DNA of 64,000 nt from Roseicyclus sp. (GTDB lineage Bacteria; Pseudomonadota; Alphaproteobacteria; Rhodobacterales; Rhodobacteraceae): NCBI GenBank assembly GCA_018401965.1, contig JAGYJU010000019.1, forward strand, positions 1 through 64,000, given 5' to 3'. The notes beneath the pieces are model-generated. The model worked only from the letters and a program-made list of their open reading frames with translations, was not told where the DNA came from and ran no database searches. Below are positions 26,112-35,112 of this stretch, piece after piece. Every line of letters starts with the position of its first letter. Within the stretch, counting starts at the first letter, position 1. A program made the position numbers and the translations under genes.

Positions 26112-27128
26112 TCACGCCATTCGATAATTCTCCTGCTTTGTCGAAAGCGCCCAGATCATCCGCGCCATTTTGTTCGCCAAGGCAACGGCGGCGACCATCT
26201 TCGGCTTGCGTGCCACCAGTGCGGCCAGCCAGCGGTTTGTACTGCCGCCTCTGCGAACCACCCAGCGGATTACGCTCATGGCGCCAACGATCAGCAATCG
26301 ACGGATGTCGGTTTGCCCCATTTTGCTGACCGATCCCAGTCTGGCCTTTCCGCCCGTCGACCTTTGTCGTGGGACCAAACCCAGCCAAGCGGCGAAGTTG
26401 CGGCCGCTGTCAAATGTATCAAGATCAGGGGCGAATGCCGCGACAGCGCCTGCGGTGACAGGGCCGATACCGGGAATAGTGCAAAGCCTGCGCAATTGCT
26501 CATCTGTCTTCGATGAAGTTTCCAGCTCGTCTGAAAGCCGGTCAATGACTTCGGTGAGACGCGCAATCTGCTCAACATAGATTGATCCCATATGACGGAC
26601 CGGCTCGGGCAGATCTGTGCTCTCATCAGCCAGCGCATTCTCCAGCAGTTTGAGACTCGCAGGCCCTTTGGGCGCCACCAACCCAAATTCGGCTAAATGA
26701 CCGCGCAGGGCATTGATCAACTGCGTGCGCTGCCGAACCATACATTGATGCGTTCGGAATGCGACAGCGCGGCCTTGGGTTTCTGTGCTCTTTACTGCCA
26801 CAAACCGCATGGTCGGGCGCATGGCAGCCTCCGCAATGGCCTCAGCGTCCGCGCGATCGTTCTTCTGGCGCTTAACAAACGGCTTCACGTAAGCAGCTGG
26901 TACGAGCCGAACCTCATGGCCATGGCTTTGCGCAAATCTTCCCCAGTGATGCGATGTGGCACAAGCCTCCATTGCCACAATGCAGGCTGGGTGGTCAGCA
27001 AGTAGCGTTGCTAAACGCGTTCTTGACATAGCGCGGTTAAAAACAACCACCCCATCTTGCCCAACAGCACAGACCTGAAAGCTGCCTTTTGCCAAGTCGA
27101 TCGCTAAAATACTGATCTTTGATGTCAT
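26112..27128 (-). CDS. IS110-family transposase, IS1111 group
   Basis: A 338-residue recombinase from ATG 27128 (MTSKISILAIDLAKG). RuvC-like residues: Asp in LAIDLAKGSFQ, Glu in VAMEACATSHHWG, and the Asp pair in KNDRADAEAIAEAAMRP. The C-terminal domain has IPGIGPVTAGAVAAFA and WLGLVPRQRSTGGKARLGSVSKMG. The gene appears intact and is preceded by GGAGG. The sequence is only distantly similar to the IS110 transposase at 14497-15537. Confidence 0.93.
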   Translation of the reverse strand: MTSKISILAIDLAKGSFQVCAVGQDGVVVFNRAMSRTRLATLLADHPACIVAMEACATSHHWGRFAQSHGHEVRLVPAAYVKPFVKRQKNDRADAEAIAEAAMRPTMRFVAVKSTETQGRAVAFRTHQCMVRQRTQLINALRGHLAEFGLVAPKGPASLKLLENALADESTDLPEPVRHMGSIYVEQIARLTEVIDRLSDELETSSKTDEQLRRLCTIPGIGPVTAGAVAAFAPDLDTFDSGRNFAAWLGLVPRQRSTGGKARLGSVSKMGQTDIRRLLIVGAMSVIRWVVRRGGSTNRWLAALVARKPKMVAAVALANKMARMIWALSTKQENYRMA

Positions 27129-27197
27129 CGATGTGCCCTCCACTAAGCGAATATAGAACCGTCATGGTATACGATGCCGGCGGGTGGGGGCATCCAC

Positions 27198-27600
27198 CGC
27201 GTCAATTCATTGTGGATCAGAATCTGTTCCCCTTCCTTGCCGGGTTCCGGCAGTCGGCCAAGGGGCCTCGGACCATCGAATACAAGATCGGCGAGGTCTT
27301 CACTGAACTCCGCAACAAGTTCCGCTCCGGCTACATCCTTCGTGGCGTGCTGGAGATACTGGACGAGCTGAACTTCAATACGCAGGCCGAACGCCACGAA
27401 CTGTTGGAACTCTAAGAAAGCCGCATCCGCCGCACGGGAAATGCTGGGCACAACGGCGGCGAATACTACACCCCAAGCACCTTGATCCGCGCCATGCTGG
27501 CAGTCATCGTCACCCGGCGGGGGGAGGCCATCTACGATGGCGCTGTCGGCTCTGCGGGCTTTCTCTGCGACGCCCATGATTGCCTGTGCCCAATGGAAAG
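27198..27600 (+). pseudogene. Remnant of type I restriction-modification methyltransferase (HsdM)
   Basis: In one frame the reading DQNLFPFLAGFRQSAKGPRT, EYKIGEVFTELRNKFRSGY, LDELNFNTQAERHELLEL, then TAA, then ESRIRRTGNAGHNGGEYYTP, STLIRAMLAV and YDGAVGSAGFLCDAHD follows the HsdM N-terminal and early methylase region (normally ...HLYE..IR..GNAGRNGGEYYTPRPLIRAM). The AdoMet-binding motif I (DGAVGSAGFL in place of DPAxGSGGFL) is visible. The TAA at 27413-27415 and loss of the rest (about two thirds of a normal HsdM) make it non-functional. It starts at the edge of the IS1111-type element, which probably cut it. Confidence 0.75.
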
Positions 27601-27660
27601 TCATATTTCTTTGTTGCAACCGTCACCCAACCATCAAGAACCCACGCTACCCATTTCCTG

Positions 27661-27678
27661 CGTGCACACCTGTGCACG
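27661..27678. promoter_or_regulatory. Perfect 8-2-8 palindrome upstream of the sugar-type ABC operon
   Basis: CGTGCACA and TGTGCACG are exact complements separated by CC, about 90 bp before the binding-protein ATG. Such palindromes are typical operators for LacI-family regulators, and one is encoded downstream at 35113. The link is inference. Confidence 0.5.
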
Positions 27679-27767
27679 ATTGGAAGACAAACCCAAAGGC
27701 AACCTCTGACGCCTGAGTTCTGATTATTGGCACGGCTGCCACCGTGCCTGCCCCACGGGAGAGATTC

Positions 27768-29111
27768 ATGACCAAGACCCTTCTTGCTGCCACAGCGCTG
27801 TGCAGCGTCCTCGCCGGTGCCGCGACCGCACAGACCTATGATATCCGCGTCTGGAGCGGTGGTTCCAGTGCAGCGGACAGTTACCGCTGGGAAGCCATCG
27901 AAATGGCGGCCGATATCCTTGAACGCGAGGCGGCAATCCGCGGCGAAGAGATATCCATCAACGTCGAATACATGTGGGAGTTCGGGGGCTGGGCCGAGTT
28001 CAAGCAGGCGGTGACCCTCGCTGCAGAGGCCGGGGACGCACCAGAGATCGTGGTGACCAGCCACCTCGACATCGCCCCCTGGAGCCAAGCTGGCTACATT
28101 GTACCCGTAGAAGATTACCTTGACCTCGACGCCTGGCCGCTGTCGGATGTCTACCCGAACCTGATGGACATCGCGGCCTATGGCGGCGTTCAGTGGGGCG
28201 TCCCGCAGGACGCCGAAAGTCGCCCCTTCTTCTTCTGGCGCGAGCATATGCGTGCCATCGGCTACACCGACGAGGAGATCGATGCGCTCCCTGAAGCCGT
28301 GCTGAACGGCGAATACACGCTGCAGAACGTGCTCGAGGATGCGACCCGCGCAGTCGAGATGGGCCTTGTCGAAGAAGGCATGGGTTTCTCCCCACGCGTG
28401 TCAAACGGCCCCGACTTTGCGCAATTCTACCAGTCTTTCGGCGGCGAATTCTACGACGCTGAAACCGGCAAGCTCGTCCTCGACCGCGCCGCCATGACCG
28501 AATTTTATCAGTTCTTCGTCGATGCCGTGGAAGCCGGTGTCACCAGCCGTACTCATATCGGCACCGACTGGAACGAATGGTATGCGGACGTGGCCAACGG
28601 CAATGCGGCGATGTGGCATGGCGGGACGTGGCACTACGGCCGCTACATCCGCGAAGGCAACGAGGATTTCTTCGGCACCATCGCCTTCACTCTCATCCCC
28701 TCGGGTGGCGGTGAGACTGGCCGTGCCAACACGATCACCCATCCGCTGGTCTATCTTGTGACCGATCAGGGCGATGACGAGTTGCAGGGCATCGCAGCCC
28801 AGCTGGTCGAGATCGCAACCGAGCCGCGCATCAACACTCTGCACGCGATCAAGTCGGCACATCTCGCCGTGGCTGAAAGCCAGTCCATCGTGCCGCTCTA
28901 CGCACAGGACCCCTGGGCCGACGCGGCGACCTCGGTCCTGTTGCCACATGCCAACAGCCAGCCCAACCATCCCGATTACGGCGTCTACTCTGAGGCAATG
29001 TGGTCCGGTTTGGAAAGCGCTTGGACCGGCGTGCAGACAGCGGAGCAAGCGGTCGCCGAGCTGGAAGCCGAACTTGTCACAGTTTTGGGTGACCAGTTGA
29101 TCGTGCGCTGA
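27768..29111 (+). CDS. ABC transporter solute-binding protein (family 1, sugar/glycerol-phosphate type)
   Basis: A 447-residue periplasmic receptor from ATG 27768. The signal peptide (MTKTLLAATALCSVLAGAAT) is cleaved near ATAQ-TYD. The mature part has the family-1 pattern (IRVWSGGSSAADSYRWEAIEM..., AAMWHGGTWHYGRYI as ligand-facing loop). The operon (two permeases, UgpC/MalK-type ATPase, phosphodiesterase) has the same gene order as ugpBAECQ, which imports glycerol-3-phosphate and glycerophosphodiesters. Similarity to UgpB itself was not demonstrated, so the substrate could be another sugar or polyol phosphate. Confidence 0.87.
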   Translation: MTKTLLAATALCSVLAGAATAQTYDIRVWSGGSSAADSYRWEAIEMAADILEREAAIRGEEISINVEYMWEFGGWAEFKQAVTLAAEAGDAPEIVVTSHLDIAPWSQAGYIVPVEDYLDLDAWPLSDVYPNLMDIAAYGGVQWGVPQDAESRPFFFWREHMRAIGYTDEEIDALPEAVLNGEYTLQNVLEDATRAVEMGLVEEGMGFSPRVSNGPDFAQFYQSFGGEFYDAETGKLVLDRAAMTEFYQFFVDAVEAGVTSRTHIGTDWNEWYADVANGNAAMWHGGTWHYGRYIREGNEDFFGTIAFTLIPSGGGETGRANTITHPLVYLVTDQGDDELQGIAAQLVEIATEPRINTLHAIKSAHLAVAESQSIVPLYAQDPWADAATSVLLPHANSQPNHPDYGVYSEAMWSGLESAWTGVQTAEQAVAELEAELVTVLGDQLIVR

Positions 29112-29119
29112 GCGCACAC

Positions 29120-29149
29120 GCGGATGGGCCTGCCATCGGGCCCATCCGC
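29120..29149 (+). promoter_or_regulatory. Intercistronic hairpin after ABC solute-binding protein
   Basis: GCGGATGGGCC (29120-29130) pairs perfectly over 11 bp with GGCCCATCCGC (29139-29149), 8 nt after the stop and before the permease start at 29172. There is no T-run. Likely an mRNA-stabilising or attenuating hairpin that raises receptor over permease levels. Confidence 0.6.
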
Positions 29150-29171
29150 CCCTGGATCGAGGGCACCCTCC

Positions 29172-30473
29172 ATGCGACAGGACAGGATCGGATTTCTGTT
29201 TCTCACCCCCGCGCTGATCGCAGTGGTGATATTCTACCTTTTGCCCGTCGTGATGACGGCGGTCTTCGCCTTTACCAACATGTCGACGGCCACCGGTATC
29301 CGTGGTGGTGGCTACCTTGTTACGGAACAAACCCTGCGCGACCTAAGCGGGCATGGGCTGACCGGAGCCACCCTGTCCCAGCTTGCCGATGCAGGATATG
29401 AGGTCGACACCGAAGGCCTCGCGGCGCTGGCCGCGACCTTCGGCGACCGGTTGGCCGGGCATATCGAGGCAGAGCTGGGGGGTGAGAGCTTCGCCACGAG
29501 CCGCGAACTAGAACGCGCGCTCCGCGACCTTCGCGCGCCCGAGCTGCGTATAACTCGGGATCGCAAGCAGGCCGCGTCCCTGTTCCAACGCTCGGTGCTC
29601 AACATCCGCCACGACACGGCAGATGCGCTGCGGGACGAGTTGACCGGCGCCGGCATTCCTGGCGGCGATCACGATATGATCATCGAGGCCGCCTATACGG
29701 GCTGGTCCTGGACGATGCGTAATTTTGAACTGTTGCTCAGCCTGCCCTCGACCGCGCGCTACGCGCTCAACACGTTGATCTATGTCGCGCTGACGCTGGT
29801 ACTCTTCAACGTTGGCCTCGGCCTGCTTCTGGCCATCGCCACCTTCTACCTGCCCAAACCTAGTGCAGCCGTATTCCGAGCGATTTGGTTCATGCCGCGT
29901 ATCCTGCCCCCGGTCCTCTACGTGCTGATGTGGAAATGGCTGATGTGGGATAACGGGTTTCTCGCCAGCGCGCTCGCCCCATTCGGGGTAGAGCGTATTA
30001 ACTGGATGCTGCATAGCGAGTACCACGCGTGGGTAGCGATAATCTTGATCAACGGTGTGGTCGGCGCCTCATTCGGGATGATCATCTTCGCAAGCGCCAT
30101 CAAGGCCATCCCCCAGACGTTACTCATGGCCGCCGAGGTGGACGGCGCCACGCGCTGGCAGCAGGTGCGTTACGTCATCCTGCCGCAGATGCGCTGGCCG
30201 ATCTTATTCGTCACCGCCTACCAGACGCTTTCGTTGCTCGCCTCCTTCGAATACATCCTCCTGAGTACGGGGGGCGGCCCCGGCAGCGCAACCGAGGTCT
30301 GGGCCATGGCGGCCTTCCGTACCGCGCTTAACAATTACGGAGGCAACTTGCAGTACGGGATGGGGGCGACCTTCGCGTTGGTGCTGGTCATCATCGGCAC
30401 GGTGCTAAGCCTGCTCTACTTGCGATTCTTCAACTTCCAAGCGCTGCTCGCCAAGCCGCGCATCGAAAGGTAG
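29172..30473 (+). CDS. ABC sugar permease 1 with large periplasmic insertion (MalF-like layout)
   Basis: A 433-residue permease from ATG 29172 (MRQDRIGFLFLTPALIAVVI). The first membrane span is followed by about 150 polar residues (roughly 40-185) rich in Leu/Glu/Arg helices before the next spans; ordinary UgpA/LacF permeases of about 300 residues lack this. The EAA loop is AAEVDGATRWQQVRYVILPQ. MalF also carries a large periplasmic P2 domain that contacts the binding protein, but at the third loop, so this one seems an independent insertion. Ends 4 bp before the next permease. Confidence 0.87.
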   Translation: MRQDRIGFLFLTPALIAVVIFYLLPVVMTAVFAFTNMSTATGIRGGGYLVTEQTLRDLSGHGLTGATLSQLADAGYEVDTEGLAALAATFGDRLAGHIEAELGGESFATSRELERALRDLRAPELRITRDRKQAASLFQRSVLNIRHDTADALRDELTGAGIPGGDHDMIIEAAYTGWSWTMRNFELLLSLPSTARYALNTLIYVALTLVLFNVGLGLLLAIATFYLPKPSAAVFRAIWFMPRILPPVLYVLMWKWLMWDNGFLASALAPFGVERINWMLHSEYHAWVAIILINGVVGASFGMIIFASAIKAIPQTLLMAAEVDGATRWQQVRYVILPQMRWPILFVTAYQTLSLLASFEYILLSTGGGPGSATEVWAMAAFRTALNNYGGNLQYGMGATFALVLVIIGTVLSLLYLRFFNFQALLAKPRIER

Positions 30474-30477
30474 AGCG

Positions 30478-31317
30478 ATGCAGAAGTATCGCGGGCACCA
30501 CGTCCGCCACTGGCCACTGATCGCGGTTCTGGTCGCGCTCTCGGCGCCGCTGGTCGTGATGTATGTTTACCAGATTATCGATACTGTCACTACAACGCCG
30601 GCCGGCTCCATCATCCCAGATGGGCTTACACTGCACCACTGGCGGTTCCTGACCGGTCCTCTGTCGGACGGTGGCCCGACGATCTGGAGCCTTGCTGGCA
30701 ACACGCTGGTCTTTGCATCCTGCACGGCGTTAGTGGTGACCTCGGTTTCGCTGACCGCCGCCTACGCGCTTTCACGGCTTAACATGCCGGGGCGTGGATT
30801 TTTTCTGGGCGGTCTGATTGTGCTGCACGCATTCCCCACAGTTACCTTGATTGTCGCGGTCTTTCTCATTCTTCAGTACATGGGGCTCTATGACACGCTG
30901 ACCGGTGTCATCCTCGTTAAGGTGGCGTTCGAGTTGCCCTTTGGCATCTGGATAATGAAGGGTTTTTACGACTCCGTCCCGTGGGAGATCGAAATGGCCG
31001 GTGTAACGGACGGGGCCGACCGGTTCACCGTCTGGCGGCTGCTGGTCTTGCCGCAAGTTCAGCCGGGTCTGGCCGCGCTGCTCATTTTCTCATTCTTGTC
31101 GGGGTGGTCCGAGTTCATCCTGCCGCTGGTACTTGCTCCCGCCAACGCCCCGCAGGTGCTGGCGACTTATCTTGCCGGGATCATCGCTGACGACCGCTTT
31201 GCAGATTTCAGCCTGTTCAAGGCAGTGTCCATATTTTACGCGCTACCCGTTTTGGTGATCTATCTGATCTTTCAAAAGAAACTCATGAACATCTACGGTG
31301 GGGGTACAAAGGGCTGA
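30478..31317 (+). CDS. ABC sugar permease 2 (MalG/UgpE type)
   Basis: A 279-residue permease with about six spans. The EAA loop EMAGVTDGADRFTVWRLLVL lies near residue 180 and contacts the ATPase. Normal length. Overlaps the ATPase gene by one base (TGATG), showing coupling. Confidence 0.9.
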   Translation: MQKYRGHHVRHWPLIAVLVALSAPLVVMYVYQIIDTVTTTPAGSIIPDGLTLHHWRFLTGPLSDGGPTIWSLAGNTLVFASCTALVVTSVSLTAAYALSRLNMPGRGFFLGGLIVLHAFPTVTLIVAVFLILQYMGLYDTLTGVILVKVAFELPFGIWIMKGFYDSVPWEIEMAGVTDGADRFTVWRLLVLPQVQPGLAALLIFSFLSGWSEFILPLVLAPANAPQVLATYLAGIIADDRFADFSLFKAVSIFYALPVLVIYLIFQKKLMNIYGGGTKG

Positions 31318-32360
31318 TGCGACTTGTTCTCGAGGGATTCACCAAGCGGTTTGGCGACACCACGGTGATCGATGCGCTGGATCTCACTGTCGCGGATGGC
31401 GAGATGATCGCCCTCCTCGGTCCGTCGGGCTGCGGCAAGTCTACGACACTTTTCGCTATTGCGGGGCTGCACCAAGTAGACGAGGGGCGCATCCTTTTTG
31501 GTAACCGTGACGTGGCCCATGTCAGCCCGCAAGAGCGCAACGTCGGCATCGTATTCCAGAATTACGCGCTTTATCCGCATATGACCGTGGCACAGAACAT
31601 CGCCTTTCCACTCCGCGTGCGAGGCGAGCGCGTCGTCGAGATGGACCGCAAGGTACGCGAGATCGCGGGATTGGTGCAGATCGGCGAATTGCTGGAGCGC
31701 AAACCTGCGCAGCTTTCGGGTGGCCAGCAACAGCGTGTGGCGCTGGCACGTGCGCTGGTGCGCAAGCCGGACGTGCTGCTACTGGACGAACCGCTGGCCA
31801 ATCTCGATGCGAAACTCCGAATGGAAATGCGATCTGAGATCCGGCGCGTGCAACTCGAGACTGGGATCACTGCAATCCTCGTGACCCACGACCAAGTCGA
31901 GGCAATGAGCATATGCGACCGGATCGCGCTGATGAAGGACGGCGGGATCGTGCAGATCGCCGAACCGGCTGAAATGTATATCAATCCGATGGATCGCTAC
32001 GTTGCAAGTTTTCTCGGCAACCCGCCCATAGCTTTTCTCGACGCAATGGCGGATGAAGAGCTTCGCCTTGCCGGTGGGGCATCTCTCGGCGCGGCAGGGC
32101 GGTTGCAGGGGCTTGATCGGCTAGTCCTGGGGGTGCGGCCTGAACACTACGGGCCCGGCAAGGGTGTGCCGCTCGAGGGCGTGGTCGTTATGCTTGAAAC
32201 ACATGGACGTGAAGACCTTTTCGAGGTCGAGCTGGCCGGATGCGGTCGCCTACGTGCAATTCTGCCTGCAGGCTCAGGCACGCGTATCGGTACAAACGTG
32301 AACTGGGGAATAGATATGGACCATATCTTTGTCTTTTCGCCGGATGGGAGGCGGCTATGA
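31317..32360 (+). CDS. ABC transporter ATP-binding protein (UgpC/MalK type)
   Basis: A 347-residue ATPase. Walker A GPSGCGKST, signature [15 protein letters not shown], Walker B VLLLDEPLANLD, switch histidine in LVTHDQVEAMSI, then a C-terminal OB-fold/TOBE regulatory domain (NPPIAFLDAM..., VRPEHYGPG). This two-domain form serves carbohydrate-type importers. Overlaps the phosphodiesterase start by 4 bp. Confidence 0.93.
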   Translation: MRLVLEGFTKRFGDTTVIDALDLTVADGEMIALLGPSGCGKSTTLFAIAGLHQVDEGRILFGNRDVAHVSPQERNVGIVFQNYALYPHMTVAQNIAFPLRVRGERVVEMDRKVREIAGLVQIGELLERKPAQLSGGQQQRVALARALVRKPDVLLLDEPLANLDAKLRMEMRSEIRRVQLETGITAILVTHDQVEAMSICDRIALMKDGGIVQIAEPAEMYINPMDRYVASFLGNPPIAFLDAMADEELRLAGGASLGAAGRLQGLDRLVLGVRPEHYGPGKGVPLEGVVVMLETHGREDLFEVELAGCGRLRAILPAGSGTRIGTNVNWGIDMDHIFVFSPDGRRL

Positions 32361-33770
32361 CCGGTTGGCTGGATCCCACGCGGCCATACGCCATTGCGCA
32401 TCGCGGTGCCTCGGCCTATGCGCTCGGCAACACCTTGCGCGCTTTCGAGCTTGCCTGCGACCTCGGGGCGGCGTTCTGGGAGGTGGATATCCGAACCGCA
32501 GGCGATGGTGTGCTTGTTGCACATCATGATGCGGTGACGTCCTCGGGACTGGTGATCGCGACGACCGCCGCTGAAGACTTGGCCACGGATTGCGATGTAC
32601 CAACGCTCGATGCCGTGATCGCGCTCGCACTTCAGCGGGGCGCGGGCATTTATGCCGACATCAAGGATGCTGATCCTGTGTCCGTAGCCGATGCCTTGCA
32701 GCGGTCAGGCCTTGAAAAGGCGATCCTTGGTGCCTTCGAGCCCGCCGCCGTGGCCGCTTTGCGGGCCGCTGGTGTGACCTATCCGACGTCTGCGTTGGTG
32801 CCGCTTGACGTCGATCCCTTCGTCCATGCTGCGCAGGCCGATATCATCCACTTGTGTTGGGAACGGATGGAGCGCCCGCAGGACATGCTGACACCGGAGT
32901 TTCTCACTAGCGCCATGGCGAAGGGACAGCGCATCGTCCTTTGGCACGAGGAAGATCCAGACCGCATGGCTGAGCTGCGTAGCCTGCCGATCCTTGGGAT
33001 TTGCTCGGATACGCCCGAACTGGTCCAACCGTTCTGCGCGCCAGTGGATTGGCGCGTCAGGACCGTTGCCCATCGTGGTGCCAATTCCGTCGCTCCCGAG
33101 AATACGGTGCCTGCGGCATCCTGCGCCTTTGCTGCAGGTTTCGACTGGGTCGAGCTCGATGTGCGCACCTCTGCGGATGGCCAGCTCGTCGTAATCCACG
33201 ATGCGACCGTCGACCGCACAACAGATGGCTCGGGGCTGGTGGCGGACCTGCCCATGTCGGCGCTACGCGGCCTCGATGCCGGGGACTGGTTCGACCCGCA
33301 TTTCGCGGGTGTAAGGCTGCCCACACTCAACGAGATGCTTAATTGCGCCCGCCGCTGGAAGCGCGGCATCTACATCGAGATCAAGCACGCGGATGCCATT
33401 GCTGTGCTGCGGGAGGTGCAATTGGCCGAGATGGTAGAGCGGTGTTTTTTCTGGGGCTGGGACTATGATGGCTTGCGTGCGATCAAGGCAGCGGACCCAG
33501 CGGCCAGGATCATGACACGCCGCATGGATTTCGAACGACTGGAAGACTGCTTTGCGGGGCTTTCGCCCGATATCATCGAGTATGACAGCACCGACGACTG
33601 GTCCGACATTGAGGCGGCGCGCGAATATGGTGCGGATCTGATGATCTGCTACATGGGGCGTGATCCCGAGGTATTTGACCGGGTGATCGCGGCCCGGCCC
33701 GACATCGTTAACATCGACGACCTCTTCACTTTCCGGCTTAGGACCCGAGCAGCGATAACTGAATCGGATG
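32357..33770 (+). CDS. Tandem-domain glycerophosphodiester phosphodiesterase, 3' end altered by IS insertion
   Basis: From ATG 32357 (MTGWLDPTRPYAIAHRG) two GDPD domains follow each other. The second (about residues 235-470) is canonical: TVAHRGANSVAPENTVPAA, WVELDVRTSADGQLVVIHDAT. The first (about 10-225) has AHRGASAYALGNTLRAF, with Gly replacing the usual catalytic Glu of PENT, then FWEVDIRTAGDGVLVAHHDA. The role would be to cut imported glycerophosphodiesters to glycerol-3-phosphate and an alcohol, as UgpQ does. The native stop appears lost: after INIDDLFTFRLRTRAAIT (NIDD at about 33711) the frame runs without stop into the ISAzo13 element to 34135. I end the feature at the last host-like codons. 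Confidence 0.8.
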
Positions 33771-33801
33771 GAGCGGTCGGTGCCTGCGGCGATATGACTC
33801 C

Positions 33802-35077
33802 GGTTCAGGGGATTCCCTGTAGTTGCGGCGGGGATTACCGAATGGGGCATGATCGACCGGCACGGAATAGAGCAAAGGTGGCATGCGGACGGCTCGAAGC
33901 GGGACGAACGGGGTCGGAGAGTGTTTGCTGCAAGCGAGGCGCGTGCGGCGGGTCGAGGCGGTGTTTCTGCTGTCTCGGCGATCACGGGGCTTGCACGCTC
34001 AACGATCGGACGCGGACTAAAAGATCTCGACAAGTCGTCGCCACCGAACGGCAGGGTGCGCCGCGAAGGTGGTGGTCCTCGGCTGTTGACGGAACGCGAT
34101 CCGACGCTGCTTGCGGACCTGAAGCGCTTGGTTGAGCCAGCCACGTTGGGCGATCCGGAGCGGCCGCTGTTGTGGGTGTCCAAGAGCTTGGACAAGTTGG
34201 CGCGGGCCCTTGGTGACATGGGCCATACGATCAGCCCCAACAGCGTGCGCAAACTGCTCGTGGGGCTCGGCTTCTCACGTCAGGTCAACCGCAAGGCGGA
34301 TGAAGGCGCGAAACATCCCGACCGCGACGCCCAATTCGAGCACATCAACACCAGAGTGATGACTGCACAGGCGGCGGGCGAGGCCCGTCATATCGGTGGA
34401 CACCAAGAAAAAGGAACTCGTGGGCGCCTTCCGCAACGGCGGCAGCGACTATCGCCCGCAGGGCGCGCCGCTGCGCGTAAAGGTGCATGACTTCGTCGAC
34501 AAGGCACTCGGCAAGGTTGTCCCCTACGGCGTCTATGATGTGGCCGCCAACCAAGGCTGGGTCAGCGTTGGGGTTACGGCTGACACGGCAGAATTCGCGG
34601 TTCAATCGATCCGTACCTGGCACCAGCGTATGGGCCGCGCGCGCTATCCGAAAGCCCGCGCGTTGACAATTACCGCCGACTGCGGGGGCTCCAATGGAGC
34701 GCGCGTGCGGCTGTGGAAGCTGGAGTTGCAGAAACTCGCCGACGAAACCGGGCTCATCATCCACGTTCATCACTACCCGCCAGGCACGTCTAAGTGGAAC
34801 CGGATTGAGCACCGGTTGTTCTGCCACATCACGCAGAACTGGCGCGGTCGGCCATTAACTGACCACCTCGCCGTGGTCGAATTGATCGGCGCAACCACGA
34901 CCAATACCGGCTTGAAGGTTGAGTGCGCGCTCGACGCAAATACCTATCAGAAGGGCGTGAAAGTTTCAGATGCCGATATGGCTTGCCTCAACATATCCGG
35001 CGATGCGTTCCATCCCGAATGGAACTACACCATAAAACCGCGGCAGGCCGCAGCAGTGTAGCGTTTGTTTTTGAGCC
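33802..35077 (+). mobile_element. ISAzo13-family element, frameshifted copy (ends approximate)
   Basis: Contains a broken ISAzo13-type transposase gene. Possible ends are GGTTCAGGGG (from about 33802) and, on the other strand, GGCTCAAAAACAAACGC (from about 35077), but they are poorly matched, so the limits are uncertain. It sits between the phosphodiesterase and the LacI regulator and splits them from a presumably shared locus. Confidence 0.6.
33849..35061 (+). pseudogene. ISAzo13-family transposase, inactivated by a single-base frameshift
   Basis: The N-terminal part (MIDRHGIEQRWHADGSKR..., GLARSTIGRGLKDLDK) is in one frame to about 34383; the catalytic part (ISVDTKKKELVGAFRNGG, LTITADCGGSNGARVR, WNRIEHRLFC) is in another. 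Dropping one G near 34381-34385 restores GEPVISVDTKKKEL, matching GEPTISVDTKKKEL of the intact copy at 11851-13086. The three DDE residues are all still present. ISAzo13 transposases are single-frame, so this is not programmed frameshifting. Confidence 0.85.
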
Positions 35078-35112
35078 TGTCCTTAGGATGGAGGCGGCAG
35101 GTCTCGACACGC

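Larger units (their letters stand above)
25837..27197 (-). mobile_element. IS1111-type (IS110 family) element with 12-bp inverted repeats
   Basis: GTGGATGCCCCC at 25837-25848 and its exact complement GGGGGCATCCAC at 27186-27197 bracket the transposase gene. IS1111-group elements, unlike the IS110 group, have such sub-terminal repeats. The side downstream of the gene holds about 270 bp of non-coding DNA and the upstream side only about 60 bp, the layout expected when the guide RNA lies in the 3' end. The exact outer ends a few bases beyond the repeats were not fixed. Confidence 0.82.

Noticed and set aside
32240..34135. 631-residue GDPD-transposon fusion protein as a genuine new gene
   Set aside because: The frame starts inside the ATPase gene and its end is antisense-like or off-frame transposase DNA; only 32357 to about 33770 is host coding sequence.
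33849..35061. Programmed frameshift in the ISAzo13 transposase
   Set aside because: The family uses a single frame, the intact copy in this window shows none, and no slippery heptamer is seen at the junction.
11843..35077. Composite transposon bounded by the two ISAzo13-family elements
   Set aside because: The two copies differ substantially in protein sequence and in their ends, one is frameshifted, and other IS elements lie between them, so joint mobilisation is unlikely.
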